Assembly: GCA_905182985.1 (NCBI GenBank)
Contig: CAJJDN010000058.1
Coordinates: forward strand, 495,008-559,007
Length of the DNA stretch: 64,000 nt
Reading direction: 5' to 3'
Source of the DNA: Paramecium sonneborni
Lineage: Eukaryota > Ciliophora > Oligohymenophorea > Peniculida > Parameciidae
The stretch's first letter is position 1; every line of letters starts with the position of its first letter. A program made the translations under genes and the position numbers. The notes under the pieces were generated by a model, which saw nothing but the letters and a program-made list of their open reading frames with translations, did no database searches and had not been told where the DNA came from. Positions 10,480 through 22,323 of this stretch are shown here, piece after piece.

Positions 10480-11898
10480 ATGCTACAATAAAAAAAGTAA
10501 TAAACGGCACATCTCAATCCTATTCTTTGGTAACCTTTGGAAAAATTATAACTGACACATTTGAGTCAACATCTCATATATTCTGGAATTATTTGGATTA
10601 GAAGTGAGGATTAACAATTACATGAAGAATAGGTCTCATTATATGCTGATAGGTAGATTGTTAGAAATTATTAAGATTGCAAATAAACTAATTGTTTTGT
10701 AATTTGAGTTAAACAATAATAAGAAGAAATATTCAAACATTAAAGTTAGTTTAAGGGAAAAATAGTACAGAGATATTTTTTAATAGAAGCACTGATTTGG
10801 ATAATTGGTTTAGCATGTTGAGAAGATATACTATTCAATTAAATTTTAGTAAAGACTATAAATTGAATAAGAGATTGGGGTATCAAGATCCGTAGACACA
10901 AATATATTAGGCAAGGTGTTTTGCTAATAATATAAACTACACAGTGAAGGTAATACAAAAAAACAATAAATTTGATCCAAAATTAATACAACAGGAAATA
11001 AATATTTTAAGAAGAATCAAACATAAAAATATAATTAATTTAGTTGAGGTCTATGAAGATTAATATACAATATTTTTGGTGTTTGAAAACTATTTCGGGA
11101 CTGAAATGGTTTATAGATTTGAAGATCTATTAAATAGTTAAGAACCTTAATATGCAAGAATAATATATAAACTATTAGAAATTTTGTCATGTATACATTC
11201 ATTAGGGATTATTCATGGTGATATTAAGTTGGAGAACATATATGTGAAATCTGATAATTTGATGGATATATGTTTGGCAAATTTTAATTAAGCGGAATTC
11301 ATTGATAGTTAAATAAAGGGAATTAAAGGAAGTGAGGGGTAAATTTAATAGAAATTTAGATTCTTAGTTATTAATCTCCTGAGTTATTGAATGGGAAGCC
11401 TTATGATTAAAGTATTGATATTTACGCCGTTGGAATAATATTTTATTACTTTATATATCAAGTGATGCCATTTAGTGAATCGTAAGAACATGTATTGATT
11501 ATTGTAAGGCTTAGAACGATAATAAATCAGGACAAATTGAATTTCCATAAGTCAGGAATACTACTTATGCTATTGATTTGTTAAAATAAATGCTTTAGGT
11601 TGAACCTAAGTAAAGAATCAAACCAAATTTGGCTATGAATCATGAATGGTTTATTAAAATGAAAGTACAGGAGAAACTATACAAATAAAAAAGTTTCAAA
11701 GACTTTACACTTCCAACAATCTTGGAAAAGTCAGACATTTTTACTTAATCTCCTGGAATACAACCTAAACGTGAAAGTATTGGAGTGTTTGAAGATGAAT
11801 TCTTATTAGAAAGTCTCTCTGATAGAATGGGATTATTAAAAAATGCATTTAATCCATCAAAATTGAACCATGACATTTTTTAGAGGAAATAGAAATGA
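10480..11898 (+). CDS. PH-domain protein kinase-like, predicted pseudokinase
   Basis: Introns 10604-10632 (29 nt), 10765-10786 (22), 11339-11367 (29) and 11492-11514 (23) join a PH-like domain (WNYLDQKSHYMLIG ... DLDNWFSMLRRYTIQLNF) to a kinase domain. Retained: beta-3 Lys (NYTVKVI), a helix C Glu candidate (EINIL), catalytic-loop Asp in HGDIKLENI, the SPELLNGKPYDQSIDIYAVG activation-segment end, and a C-lobe ending IKPNLAMNHEWF. Lost: the glycine-rich loop (RLGYQDPQTQIYQ) and the DFG Asp (LANFN). The Arg of HRD is Gly. Such changes suggest a weak or inactive kinase with a scaffold role. The C-tail of about 70 aa ends NHDIFQRKQK. The 5' end is uncertain: the PH reading frame has no in-frame ATG, so an upstream exon is probable. 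TGA 11896-11898. Confidence 0.8.
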
Positions 11899-11964
11899 AA
11901 TTTAACTCTATATTATTATTAATGTTAACGCAAATATCAAATCATGATTGATTGAGAGAGGGAA

Positions 11965-12336
11965 TCATAATTCTAAGAGAGTAGGAATAAAAGACTTCTT
12001 TTTCTGTAGTTTTCTCTCTAATATACTAATTACTGAGTATGGAGAATTTTCACTGAAGAACCTTTATCTTTTTCTTATTAACTTTTTTGTTTTCATAATT
12101 TCTTTGGGACTTGTTAGTTCTTCTTCAAAAATTGTTTATAAAGGAATTTTAAACTAAGTTTGAGAAACATCATTGGCTAAATCTAATTCTGGTACATAGA
12201 AAGCAGATTGGTTAATTGGTCTAAATATCAAATATGAGTATTACTTAAGCTGAGGAGTTTCTGGTAATTCATTATGATAATCAATTAATTCCTCGAAAGT
12301 CAAGGCTGAGTTAAACCTTTTCCTTTTATCACACAT
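11965..12336 (-). CDS. small basic hypothetical protein, 123 aa
   Basis: Intronless ORF, ATG 12336 (MCDKRKRFNSALTFEELIDY), TGA 11965-11967, convergent with the kinase gene 66 bp away. Contains an EELxDYHNELPETPQLKQY segment, hydrophobic strands (YSYLIFRPINQSAFYVPELD) and a very basic C-terminal half (KTKKLIRKRQRFF). No transmembrane helix, signal peptide or zinc site. The short N-terminal peptide FNSALTFEEL resembles regulatory peptides in other proteins but I cannot name a family. Divergent from the next gene at 12590. Confidence 0.6.
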
Positions 12337-12589
12337 ATAAATAATTATTTTCAAAAATAATTTTAAATAATTGGAAAACAAGATCAATTAAATAGAGATA
12401 ATTGGGAAACCATAAATAATGATGTCATAAATTGTTGGAATTCAGTATTAACTTGTCATTTAAATAAAATTGAATTGAATAATAGAATGTTTATAAAATT
12501 TGTGAAACAATGTAGAAGGAACATGAATTAGTATAAGATATAAAATTGTAATAAAAAATACAATATATATATAATTTAAATAACTTCAA

Positions 12590-13546
12590 ATGCAATACTA
12601 ATAAGGAAATATAAATGCCGAATATGTAAGCGACTAAGCACAATATTAATAACCTTAATAACCTTAAGGAGGCTATTAATATATGCCTGTATAAGGATAA
12701 CCTGTAATGGGATAGCCAGTTTAATAATAGTATTATTTTTTAGCAAAAATAGATATCAATATTACCCGTAAGCATAAGTTTAATACTCTTAATAACAATA
12801 TGCTTAATATCCTTAAAGAGTTTAATATCAAAATGGATATTAATAGCAAATGGTAATTGTTCCTTAATCAGCATTCGTTGTAGCAGTTCAACCAATTAAT
12901 CCAATTGTAGTTAAAGAAATGGCTTTGCGATCATACACAAGATAGTAATTAATATATTAAGATTAAGTTTCTATGGATGCAATTGTTGCATTGGAGTTCT
13001 TGCAATGATCTTTTTGATTGTTAGATGTGTTGCAGCATTTGAATAGGGAGGGGCTGAAAGAGCAGGGGGTGTCATGTATATTATCTCGTAATTTATATCG
13101 TATTTATAACAGTAACTTCTTTTTTGTGATTGGAGCTATATGTGGAATTTATTCAATTAGTCGATATGTGGAAAAAATCTTATTGCACTATCAAATCTTA
13201 TTGGTAATAGCCTTAGTATTTGAACTCATTGGATCTATTATCATTTTTGCATCCTATGATCAAACTAAAGAAGATGATGATTATTAAGACGAATATTCAA
13301 AAAATGATAAGGAAAATAAAAGAAGTGTAGAGTATTTAATCTCTTTATTAATTAAGATTAATCTTTTTCATTATCTCACTTATTATAATTCTTATTTGTT
13401 ACGGAATGTTTATTAGATATGCTAGGCAAATCAGATCTATGATGATTGATTTGAATAACACAAGGGTAAATTAAATGAATTAAAATGCATAATAAGGACC
13501 AGTACAAAACTAAGGAGCCGTTTATGGAGGAGCTGTATAAATTTGA
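12590..13546 (+). CDS. four-helix membrane protein with Q/Y/P-rich cytosolic N-terminus
   Basis: ATG 12590, TGA 13544-13546; introns 12730-12752 (23 nt), 12945-12967 (23), 13088-13112 (25), 13332-13356 (25). The first 110 residues are Gln/Tyr/Pro-rich with many QYP and QQ repeats encoded by TAA/TAG, so invisible to a standard-code search. Four membrane helices follow: around GVLAMIFLIVRCVAAF, NFFFVIGAICGIYSI, QILLVIALVFELIGSIIIF and LIFFIISLIIILICYG, with a CNCC motif before helix 1. The C-terminus is again Gln/Gly/Ala-rich. Tetraspan-like topology; family not recognised. The Q/P/Y tail is typical of proteins engaging the endolysosomal coat, by inference only. Confidence 0.75.
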
Positions 13547-13953
13547 AAGATATATTAATATATATTTAATTTCCTTTTATGATTAACTTAGTTATTTATT
13601 ACTCACTATTCATTAATATAAAATTTACCATATAACATATAATATATCATCTATTATTCATAAATCATGTAAAAACAATTATTAATCTGATTTTAACATG
13701 TATGTTTAATTTGGAATTTAAGTTAGTTGAGTAAAACACAAACTCTTCTAATATTAATAGAAATTAGTTAGCTAACTTTTTCATAATGAACTAGTATCAT
13801 AAAAATTAAATTGATGCTTTACTAATTAACAAACTAAAAACTAAATTTAATTTTTCTATTTAAAAAGATTGTTTAAAGTTTTAAACATAATTTATGAGTT
13901 ATTAAATTAGACATTTAAAGAAATGAATTTTTATAAGATTAAAATTAATTATA
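13547..13953. other. convergent intergenic region, no gene seen
   Basis: About 400 bp between the stop codons of the four-helix gene and the coiled-coil gene. Extremely AT-rich with no open frame of coding character on either strand and no recognisable structural RNA. Confidence 0.5.
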
Positions 13954-15696
13954 TCAATAATCAGATGAATTGGACTAATCCATAGAATTCTGAATGCTCC
14001 CTCTCTTTCTTGTCTTCTTTTAAGATAAATTTAATTACTCAATTTTTTTAGCCTAATTAATGAATTATATAAATTTACTCTTTTTTATAATTTTTCTTAT
14101 AACTTTCCTAGCAATGTAGCTACCTTTCTTTATTTAGGTGATAATCTATTATTCTCATATCTGTCATTTTCTTTTGAATCAGCAGGAGATCTTGATCTAG
14201 GTAATGATTTCAAATGTGATTTTGATTATTATCTTGATTTAGATTATGCCTTTTTTGATTTAATAAAATTGATTATTGAACTACTAGAAGAACTACGGGA
14301 TGATTTGACAGATGATGACTTTGAAACAGATTTCTCTTTTTACCTTCCTCTTGAAACTTATTTCTTTTTATCATATTCTCGATACTTTTCTTATTATTAT
14401 TCTTATTAAATATAATCCTTAAAACTTTTAATCAATTCTTTTTACTGATTCTTAAACTTTGATTCTTATTATTGAAACAAGGTTTAAAAGTTACCAGAAA
14501 GTTCACTTATTTTCTTATCAATTACTTCTTCAAATTTACCAGTCTACTATTATTATTATTAAGGTTATAATTAAGTTGATGTTATCTAAGATTGTTAAGA
14601 TTATTAAGATTGTTATTGAGTTATTTGACCATTATTAAAACCTTATTTTTTATTGACATCAAAACTTACTTCACTTTAATTCTATTAAATATATTTATGG
14701 ATTGAATCATCTTATTCTTATTATTTATCCTTAATTTGAGTAACCATTTTAAATAATCTTTAAATTTGACTCTCTAATTGTTCACATTTATTTTTCCAAT
14801 CTTAAACTTCTTTTTTTAAGATATTTATTTCACTTAAATTCTTACTTTAAATATCTAGTACCATTCTTTCGGTTGATGTCAATCTTTAAAAAGATTCTGG
14901 AACATCTTCTGTAAGATTACTTTTATGAAATCCTTATTTAGTTTATGATTAACTTGATTTTCCTTATTAATGACTCTATTTCAAACTAGCTACTTCTCTT
15001 CCCATACTATGAATCTTTTAAGCCAAATCATGATACTCATTAATTTTCATATCTTATCTCTCATTTCTATCCTATCTCTCATTTCTATCATTCCTTTCCA
15101 ATCTTTCAAATCTATCCATTCTATCTGATCTTTCATGATGATCTAATTCTTCCTTCTCAAATTGATGTTTATATTAACTATTATTATTCTCAGTCTATTG
15201 TTAAGATTCTGTTACACTTTCTGTACTTATCATAGCATATTCTTCAAGTAAATATACTTAATTTAAATATGTTTTAGATGCACCGAATGTCTCCTTTATA
15301 ATTATTTTTATAAATTAGTATCTAGTTCCCAAAGGATCTATTTAAAACAACTATATTCCTTGTTTCAATTCAGGATATAGAGTTGTCCATGTAATAAAAT
15401 TTTCACCATTTAATGATACCATCAATTCAATCACTGATGGATTACTTTAATAATCATGCCAACAATCAAACCCAAAACATTTGATAAATTTCGGTCTTTC
15501 TTAAACTTAAGATAAATCTAAAGTTATATATTGAGGTAATCCTGCTAAAGACATCCATAATGCCTTAAAATTTTATTTGATTATATACTTTCCTTTCTTA
15601 AATCAAAATATTTTCTGCTGCGCAATTAGGTAATGTTGAACTCACATTATATACTCGAACTCCATTTTCCGTTGTGCAATAATTTTAGTGTTCCAT
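13954..15696 (-). CDS. galactose-binding-like N-terminal domain plus Q-rich coiled-coil and RS-rich tail
   Basis: ATG 15696, introns 15564-15588 (25 nt) and 14053-14078 (26 nt), TGA 13954-13956, about 560 aa. Residues 1-150 look like an F5/8-type-C (galactose-binding-like) beta-sandwich: CAAENIL ... LWMSLAGLPQYITLDLSQ ... KCFGFDCWHDY ... LMVSLNGENFITWTTLYPE ... RYQFIKIIIKETFG. This fold occurs in IFT25, CEP104 and other ciliary proteins. A charged region with a tandem RNERQD repeat (about 15,040-15,120) follows, then poly-Gln-rich coiled coil, then a Ser/Arg/Lys-rich segment (SVSKSSSVKSSRSSSSS). A centrosomal or ciliary role is an inference from the domain mix. Confidence 0.7.
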
Positions 15697-15882
15697 TTGA
15701 ATTTAAATTTAAAATTAATAAACTTAAAAATTGAATAAAAATTCTTTTTTCAAAATTGCTTTTTCTGATTGCAAATGTATCAATTCATAATACATAAAAT
15801 TAACATTTATCAATTAGTTGATAGTCTAATTACATTTATTACAATTTCTTTAATTTTAATTTTATTTATTTGTGTAAAATTT

Positions 15883-17823
15883 ATGGGCAAAAAAAATAAA
15901 AAACAAAATAATAAAGAAAGTGATCCAATTGTTAAACAAATTAAGAAAAAAAAACCTTTAGCTATTAAAAAATAAGATGAAGTAGAAGAAATCACTGATG
16001 AAGATAATTCTGAGTAGTAAAATGAAGATGAATAAATTTTTGATCATGTGGTTGATTTTAAAAAAAGTAATGAAAAGCCTTCTCATTATTAAAATTTACT
16101 TAAAAAACTAAATATTAAATAATAATAAGCTGATGATAATTATGGAAACTCAGAGTCTGCTAAATTGAATATCAAATAAGAAAATAAGACTATTTATGCA
16201 AAAATGAAAAAATATGAAATAGTTAAAGTACCTAACACAAATCCATTTTCACATTTTGAATATGATTATTAAGAATTGAGAAGAACTATTTGTTTAGGAG
16301 AAATCGAAATTGAATAACCTGAATAACTTAATGCTTTTTTTAAGGAGAAAACAACTAAACTTGTTCACACTTTAAATAATGGAATTGAGTTTAAAAAATA
16401 TGAACTAAATAAATTATTTAAAAACAAAACTTTAATTGATATTAATTGTAAAAGAGAAGATTATAATATTGAGAGCTTATCCTAAAGGTAATTAATAAAA
16501 GATGATAAATTTTAATTGCCTGTTGTGATAGATTTAGAGGATGAAAAAGAATTAATATAGACAAATCTAATTTCTAGTTATTTTGATTACATTGAAACTG
16601 ATCCTGATGAATTAAATGCTGAAAAATTTAGAAAAACATATATTAATCATATCGTAAATCATTTAAGTAAAGAAAAGGAATCTTATGGATTTACAAGATG
16701 TAAAATACTAATATTAACAGCCTTTAAAGGAGATGCAATATCAATAATTAATTAGCTCATTTAAAGTGATAAAGAAATAGTCAATAAAGAAAGATATGAA
16801 AATGAATTCTGTGATGAAGAGAGACTAGAGGAAGATGATTTTAGAATTGGAATACAATTTTCAAGGCAAGGTTATATTAAATTACATTCAAATTTTGATA
16901 AATCAGATATTATAGTTACATCTACTTTAGGAATGAGATTGATAATTGGAACATAGGATTAGTAACATCGAGAAACTCATTTTCTGTCTTCTATTGAAAT
17001 ATTAGTAATAGATAGAGCCTCTTCTATTTATATGTAGAATTGGACTTATCTAGAAGATATATTAGAAGTCACTAATCTATTGCCAAATCATAAAAATATT
17101 ACTAGTGATTTGAGTATGATAAGACCTTACTGTTTTGAAAACTTATCAAAATTTTATAGATAAAATATAGTTTACACTGATCATTACTTTTAGGAATTAA
17201 ATTATCTCAGAAAATAATACTTTTTAAATTATAAAGGATGTATTAGTAATAAAATTTACTATAATTAATTATTTCAGAAATCAGTAAACTTTTAATAAGA
17301 ATTTAGATAAATTGATTGTTCTACAAATGAATAATAAATTGAATAAAGATTCAATCAATTTAAAAAACTTTGGAATGATATTGAAAATAATAAAAGTTCA
17401 TAATTTAAAAAAACATTGATATTTGTTCAATCTTATTTTGATTTCGTTGCTTTGAAAGGACATTTCAAAAGAATTAATAGTAATTGTGAATGTGTAAGTG
17501 AATATACAAAAAAGAACAAAGTTCAGAGTATAATTAGTAAATTTAAAGATGGTAGAATATAATATATACTAATAACAGAAAGAGCATATTATTTTGAAAT
17601 AATTTAACTTAGATAAATGAAAAATATAGTTTTTTATTAATTACCTCAACATTCAATCATATATAAGTAATTGATTTAAAGCATAGAAAATCTAGGAAAT
17701 AAAACATAGATAATAACTTATTATAGTAAATTTGATGCATATCAACTTGAAACAATTGTTGGAACATTAAAGGCAGAAGAAATGATTTCAGAATAAAACA
17801 AGAGAACTACTTTTATTTTATGA
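15883..17823 (+). CDS. UTP25: UTP25 (DIEXF) small-subunit processome DEAD-like protein
   Basis: Long intronless ORF ending TGA 17821-17823. Start chosen at ATG 15883 (MGKKNKKQNNKES); the frame is also open from ATG 15775, which would add a hydrophobic segment of 36 residues unusual for a nucleolar protein. An acidic N-terminal region is followed by the UTP25 domain. Family signatures: KILILTAFKGDAISII, IIVTSTLGMRLIIG, FLSSIEILVIDRASSIYMQNW, an analogue of the DEAD motif region with VIDR for the VVDQ of relatives, YCFENLSKFYRQNIVYT, TLIFVQSYFDFVALKGHF and ERAYYFEIIQLRQMKNIVFY. UTP25 works in 18S pre-rRNA processing. Length of about 646 aa fits the family. Its stop is 50 bp from the convergent EH-domain gene. 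Confidence 0.88.
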
Positions 17824-17873
17824 TAGACCATTTTGTATATTTATAGATGTTAAATGTATATAATATATTTTCT

Positions 17874-19242
17874 TCACCATGGAATATCTGAGGCTGATTT
17901 TTTATTTTGATAATTTTCATATCCATCTTTTAATGAATAATTAACTTCATGATTAGTATTATCAACTGACAAAGAGGGATAATTATTCAAATTAGTATTT
18001 AAGTTTTAAGGTTAATTCATATACATACCTTAATAAATTTGTTTTGGATAATCTATTTATTAAGACTATAAAACAGGAGCTTTTTAGATTTAGGTTTAAG
18101 TTTAGCATCTTTATATTTCTGCTTAGATTTCTGATTCTTATACTTTCAAACTATTAAAAATTTATTATAAATTATTGATTTGTTAATTTAAAAATTCGAC
18201 ATCATTTTATTTCCATTAAATAAATTATTTTTAAGCTTAATTATTAGAGTTATTAGAAAATTGCATAATCAATGAATTCAATTAATTTTATAATTATGTT
18301 TATTATGTATTTAATGCTTGCAATTCACTGTTCTATAATTATTATTACTATTAACCAGATTAAACTCTTGTCTCTTGAAATTGAGAAATTTATTATGGAA
18401 TCTCATATGAGACTTTTGTATCTTTTATTATGTTAGATGATTGAGGTTAGGTTTAAGCGATCAATTTTTAAAGAGATTCAGGTAAAACTAAAGGAAGTGG
18501 AATATTTTTTCTGCAACAAGAAATTAAATGAATAGCAACAATATATTCATTCTTAAAAAGGAATCCTTTCTGATTTGTATCAACAAGTGCCCATAATTCT
18601 TTTAATACTTAAGCTGATAATTCAGATTTATAAAAAATAGCCTTTGCATTTTCACCTTCAATATATCCTTACTATTTTTTATCCTATTATTAATAATGTA
18701 AATTGTATTTTTCATATAGTTCATTGCTTATATCAAATTGATTTGAAATTTCCTATTGAGCAGCTTAAACTAATGGTGGCTTGTAATATTGTTAATTAAG
18801 AACAGGAGCTGTTTAATATTATTGAGCCATAGGAATTTGAAAAGATTAAGGAAATTATTATTGAATAGCATCAAGTCCAGGAGCTGGCATTGCTTATTAT
18901 GGAAGTGGAAATCCATCTATAACTGGTAAACGAACTTATTTATTTTCACTCAGTAATTAATCTGTCAATTCAAATCCATTTTGACAATATGCTATCAATT
19001 TCATCATAATAAAAAATTCTGATGTGTATAATTTTTTTTCAGTATTTTATACAGCCCTCACCCAAATAGCTTTTAGTTTGTCTGATGGTAATTGACTTTT
19101 TTTGAAAAATGTTATAGACTCTTTATCATTAACACTTCCAAATCCCTAATCAATTAAATCTTTTAATTACTTAAGGATCAAGTATGCTCCAAAGTTGCCT
19201 AAAATATTGATCTTCCTCAGGTGTGAATTATATATTATTCAT
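17874..19242 (-). CDS. EH-domain protein (EPS15-like endocytic adaptor)
   Basis: ATG 19242, one 25-nt intron 19146-19170, TGA 17874-17876, about 447 aa. Two EH domains: residues about 1-85 (TPEEDQYFRQLWSILDPQ ... SQLPSDKLKAIWVRA ... EFFIMMKLIAYCQNG) and about 175-265 (YEKYNLHYQQQDKKQQGYIEG ... SELSAQVLKELWALVDTNQK ... EYIVAIHLISCCRK). The second carries the DTNQKGFL calcium-loop position. The linker and C-terminus are Gln/Pro-rich, with a coiled-coil stretch (FNSLKVQESEIQAEIQ). EH domains bind NPF peptides in endocytosis. No dynamin-like GTPase domain is present, so it is EPS15/Pan1-like rather than EHD-like. Confidence 0.88.
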
Positions 19243-19521
19243 TAAAATTAAATATTAACTAATATTGAAATAAAAAAAACTTTAAATTATTATTAACAGT
19301 ATAGTGATTCAAAATTTATTGTAATGTTGTAGACGTCAATCAAAAAGACACTTAATTTAAATTGAAATCTTTTCAATTCATTAAAAATAGAAATTATACT
19401 TAATGATATTTTATGATTAATAATTTATGTTTATTATATATTTTTTGTGATTTATATTATGATCTAATAGATGGAAAATACAATGTGAGATTCTTTAATA
19501 TTTTTATTAAAAATTAAAACC

Positions 19522-20009
19522 ATGAAATAAATTCAAATGGGTTTATATTTATGCTTGTTCACTATGTAACTTTATTTTGTAAACATATTAGTCCAATAAT
19601 GGGATAAAACAATGAAAAAGTTACAACAGATTAGAATTCTAACGATAAAAATAATGTATGTATTTATGCTTTTCTTGGAATTTTATAGGTTTGAAAATGG
19701 CAAGTTTATAATTCTTTTAATATTTTTGGCATTAATTTTTCGTTATTTGTATACTAGAAAGGTCTTATAAAAAATTGGGGGTTTGATAATTAGTTTAAAA
19801 AATCTTTAAGAGAATAAAATATAATAAATTCCTGAGAATGATGAATAATATAAAAAAAGTAATTAAAAAAAATGAGTAAATTAGGTTCAATTGTTAAACA
19901 GTTGAAAAAAGTTGTGAAATTTTTGAAAAACTTATTCAAAAGAACTCATGAATCATAGATAGATGTATCTAAAAAATACAGTTAATTTGATATGGAAGAA
20001 TCAATTTGA
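19522..20009 (+). CDS. small membrane protein with signal-like N-terminus
   Basis: ATG 19522 (MKQIQMGLYLCLF; an internal ATG at 19537 is possible), TGA 20007-20009. A 26-nt intron at about 19860-19885 (GTAATT...TTAG) joins the hydrophobic first part to a basic C-terminus (SIVKQLKKVVKFLKNLFKR ... QFDMEESI). A second hydrophobic helix lies at FIILLIFLALIFRYLY. An optional 33-nt in-frame intron (GTATGT...TATAG near 19653) may or may not be removed. No homologue recognised; composition and reading are coherent but support is moderate. Confidence 0.5.
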
Positions 20010-20050
20010 AAATTTTACAATAACATATATTATACACATAAACTTGATTA

Positions 20051-21129
20051 TCAATTCTTTCTTTTCTTTTTTTGATTTTTAGTATTATTATTATTGTTTA
20101 TTTGAACTTCTTCTTTTTTTATTTTTTTAGACTTTAAATCTTTTTTTTGTGTGACTTTTTATTTTAATAACTATGGTTATGCAGGAGGATCATTATCAGA
20201 TTTAAAATTAGGGATTTAATCTAAAGGTTCTTCTTTATTTAAACAATTTTCACATTTGCATAAATCAGTACATTTTTAATTAATACTATAGCATTCACAA
20301 TATTTCTTTTTGCATTCTGATTTTTTACAATTGCATCCTTTTTTGGTTTCCTTGGTTAATTCTTTTTATGATTTGGGTTCTTGTAGAAATGTGATTAGAT
20401 ACCTGGAATGATTTATGGTAATTATCCATTGTTAGTAAGTATAGCAGAGAATGCTTCTGGATTTCTAAGTAAGGCTTCTTCAATAGCTTTAGATCTTTCA
20501 TTTGGATTATCAATTCTATTTTTACATTCAGTACAATTACAACTCTGTGAACAAACCTAAGTATAAAATGTAATGATAACCCAATTATTGGCAAAGCATT
20601 CACAATATAATTTTAAACATTTACTTTTTTTACAATTGCATTGAAAAGGAGAAACCTTTTAAAATTGAACAAGTTGATTAACTTTGGATTGAAGTTCTTT
20701 GGATAAAGTGTTTTGGTATTACGATGAATCAAAAGGAGGATAATAGAATGGAGGATATGGATGTCTATACCATGGAGGTGGATAGGGTATAGGATATTTC
20801 ATATGCATATAAGGGTTATTTTGAGGATATTTAATTTATGGGGGGATTTATTAATAGTAATGATTGTATGGTTATCGAAATTGATCTTCTTCATCTGGTG
20901 CATCTCCTGCAGATAATTTTCGAAATGGATATTTAGGTTTGTTTTTATCTTAGAATTCAGGTTCAGCAAGAAGATTAAAGTTTGAAATATTTTAAGGAGG
21001 ATAGAGATAACATTGTTAGGGAGTGAATCTTGGAGATAATGAAGGAGGTTGTTATGGCCATTCTTAATCATAATAGTGGAGTTACTTATCAGCCTTATGT
21101 TCATTGGAATTATGATCATCTTAATTCAT
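20051..21129 (-). CDS. tesmin/TSO1/LIN54-type CXC domain DNA-binding protein
   Basis: ATG 21129 ([12 protein letters not shown]), introns 20557-20580 (24 nt) and 20380-20402 (23 nt), TGA 20051-20053. Two cysteine-rich CXC repeats separated by a linker: [18 protein letters not shown] ... [12 protein letters not shown] with [20 protein letters not shown] after it, and [17 protein letters not shown] ... [11 protein letters not shown]. The linker RNPEAF is the conserved spacer of this family, which binds CHR-like TTYRAA elements in cell-cycle promoters (LIN54) or acts in germ-line regulation (tesmin, TSO1). The N-terminal 150 residues are Pro/Tyr-rich; the C-terminus is a Lys-rich probable nuclear signal. 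Confidence 0.9.
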
Positions 21130-21151
21130 AATAATTAATTAAAAATTAATA

Positions 21152-22297
21152 ATGGCAAGAATCAATAAGGAAGAAGTTGATATGGATAATCCAGCATATG
21201 CATAATAAGATCCACATCTTAAAATTAATGATGATGATGAAATGGGATTACCACCTTCATTTAGAAATCGTTACCCTAGAAGACCACCTCTATTTGATGG
21301 CTTATTAAATAATGTTAGAGCTGTTACTAAAAAAGTAGAACATATTAAAGGTTTTAAATTTGAAGTTGCAGGTGGATTATCAAATAATTTTCATTTAGCT
21401 CATTCATGGTTGATACCACCATCTGTAAATATATCTTATATATCTTTAGAGCAAAGGTAAAGCACCAAATCCTAATCCAATGAAACAACCACCTGTTCCA
21501 AGTTATACTTTGGCTGCTTAATATTTGGGAGGCACTCTCAGAACACCTTATGATTAACCTACATATATTATGACAGGTAGATGGGATTCAACTGGAAAAT
21601 TAGAAGCTGCTCTTATGAAGAAGATAAATGAGATTTTCAATCTTAGGTAAACTTTTTATATTCTATTAAAAATTTAAGATTTAGCGCTTTTTATTTAAAT
21701 TCTGATCCTTTAAATGCTCAAATTCATTTTGATTGCGATATAAATGGTGAAGATTATGTTCATTCTATTAAAATGGGTACAGGACTCTATAGTTTTAATA
21801 TGATGCAAACTATTGGAAATAGATTTGTATTAGGATATGAAATGATGACTCTAGTATCTTATTATAACAATTTTTAAGACTGAAAGAAATCTTTCATTTA
21901 TGAATTATGCCTTAAAGTATGGTATCAACAAGAATTAGATATTTTTCACTTAATATGTTGGAGCTGCTGATTCATTAATCATGGCTTATTATCACAAAGT
22001 AAAAAATTCGAATCGAAAAATAGTTGTTAGATAAAGCATTTTTCATGTCAGAATTAGAATATTCAAATTAAAATGGAGAATCAAAAACTATTATTGTAAT
22101 AAATATATTTATAATTTTAGGGTTATAGATAGAAATTTGCCCAATCAGAAGTTATTGTGACTCTCAATTCAAAAATGAAATTCAGCTCTGCTTTAACACT
22201 TTAAGGATTTGCTTATTAATTAAAATTATGTGCTATTGCAGATTATCATAAAGATAGCTATAAATTTGGATATGGAATAGCAATGGGTTAAATTTGA
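21152..22297 (+). CDS. TOM40: mitochondrial outer-membrane import channel Tom40
   Basis: ATG 21152; five introns: 21425-21449 (25 nt), 21647-21678 (32), 21854-21878 (25), 21999-22023 (25), 22096-22120 (25); TGA 22295-22297; about 337 aa. The Tom40/porin-3 signature is visible: KGFKFEVAGGLSNNFHLAHS near the start of the barrel, then YTLAAQYLGG, MTGRWDSTGKLEAAL, alternating beta strands, AADSLIMAYYHK and a final strand GYGIAMGQI like the GFGLTIG beta-signal that directs SAM insertion. Only 22 bp separate its start from the divergent CXC gene; its stop is 26 bp from the next gene. Confidence 0.9.
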
Positions 22298-22323
22298 TAA
22301 CTAGTATATTAATCAAAAATAAT

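Noticed and set aside
11944..12157. Plus-strand hydrophobic frame after the kinase stop
   Set aside because: Antisense to the minus-strand 123-aa gene; its start would need a non-ATG codon.
20799..21119. Minus-strand standard-code frame [10 protein letters not shown]
   Set aside because: Out of frame with the CXC-domain protein encoded on the same strand, which has conserved zinc motifs.
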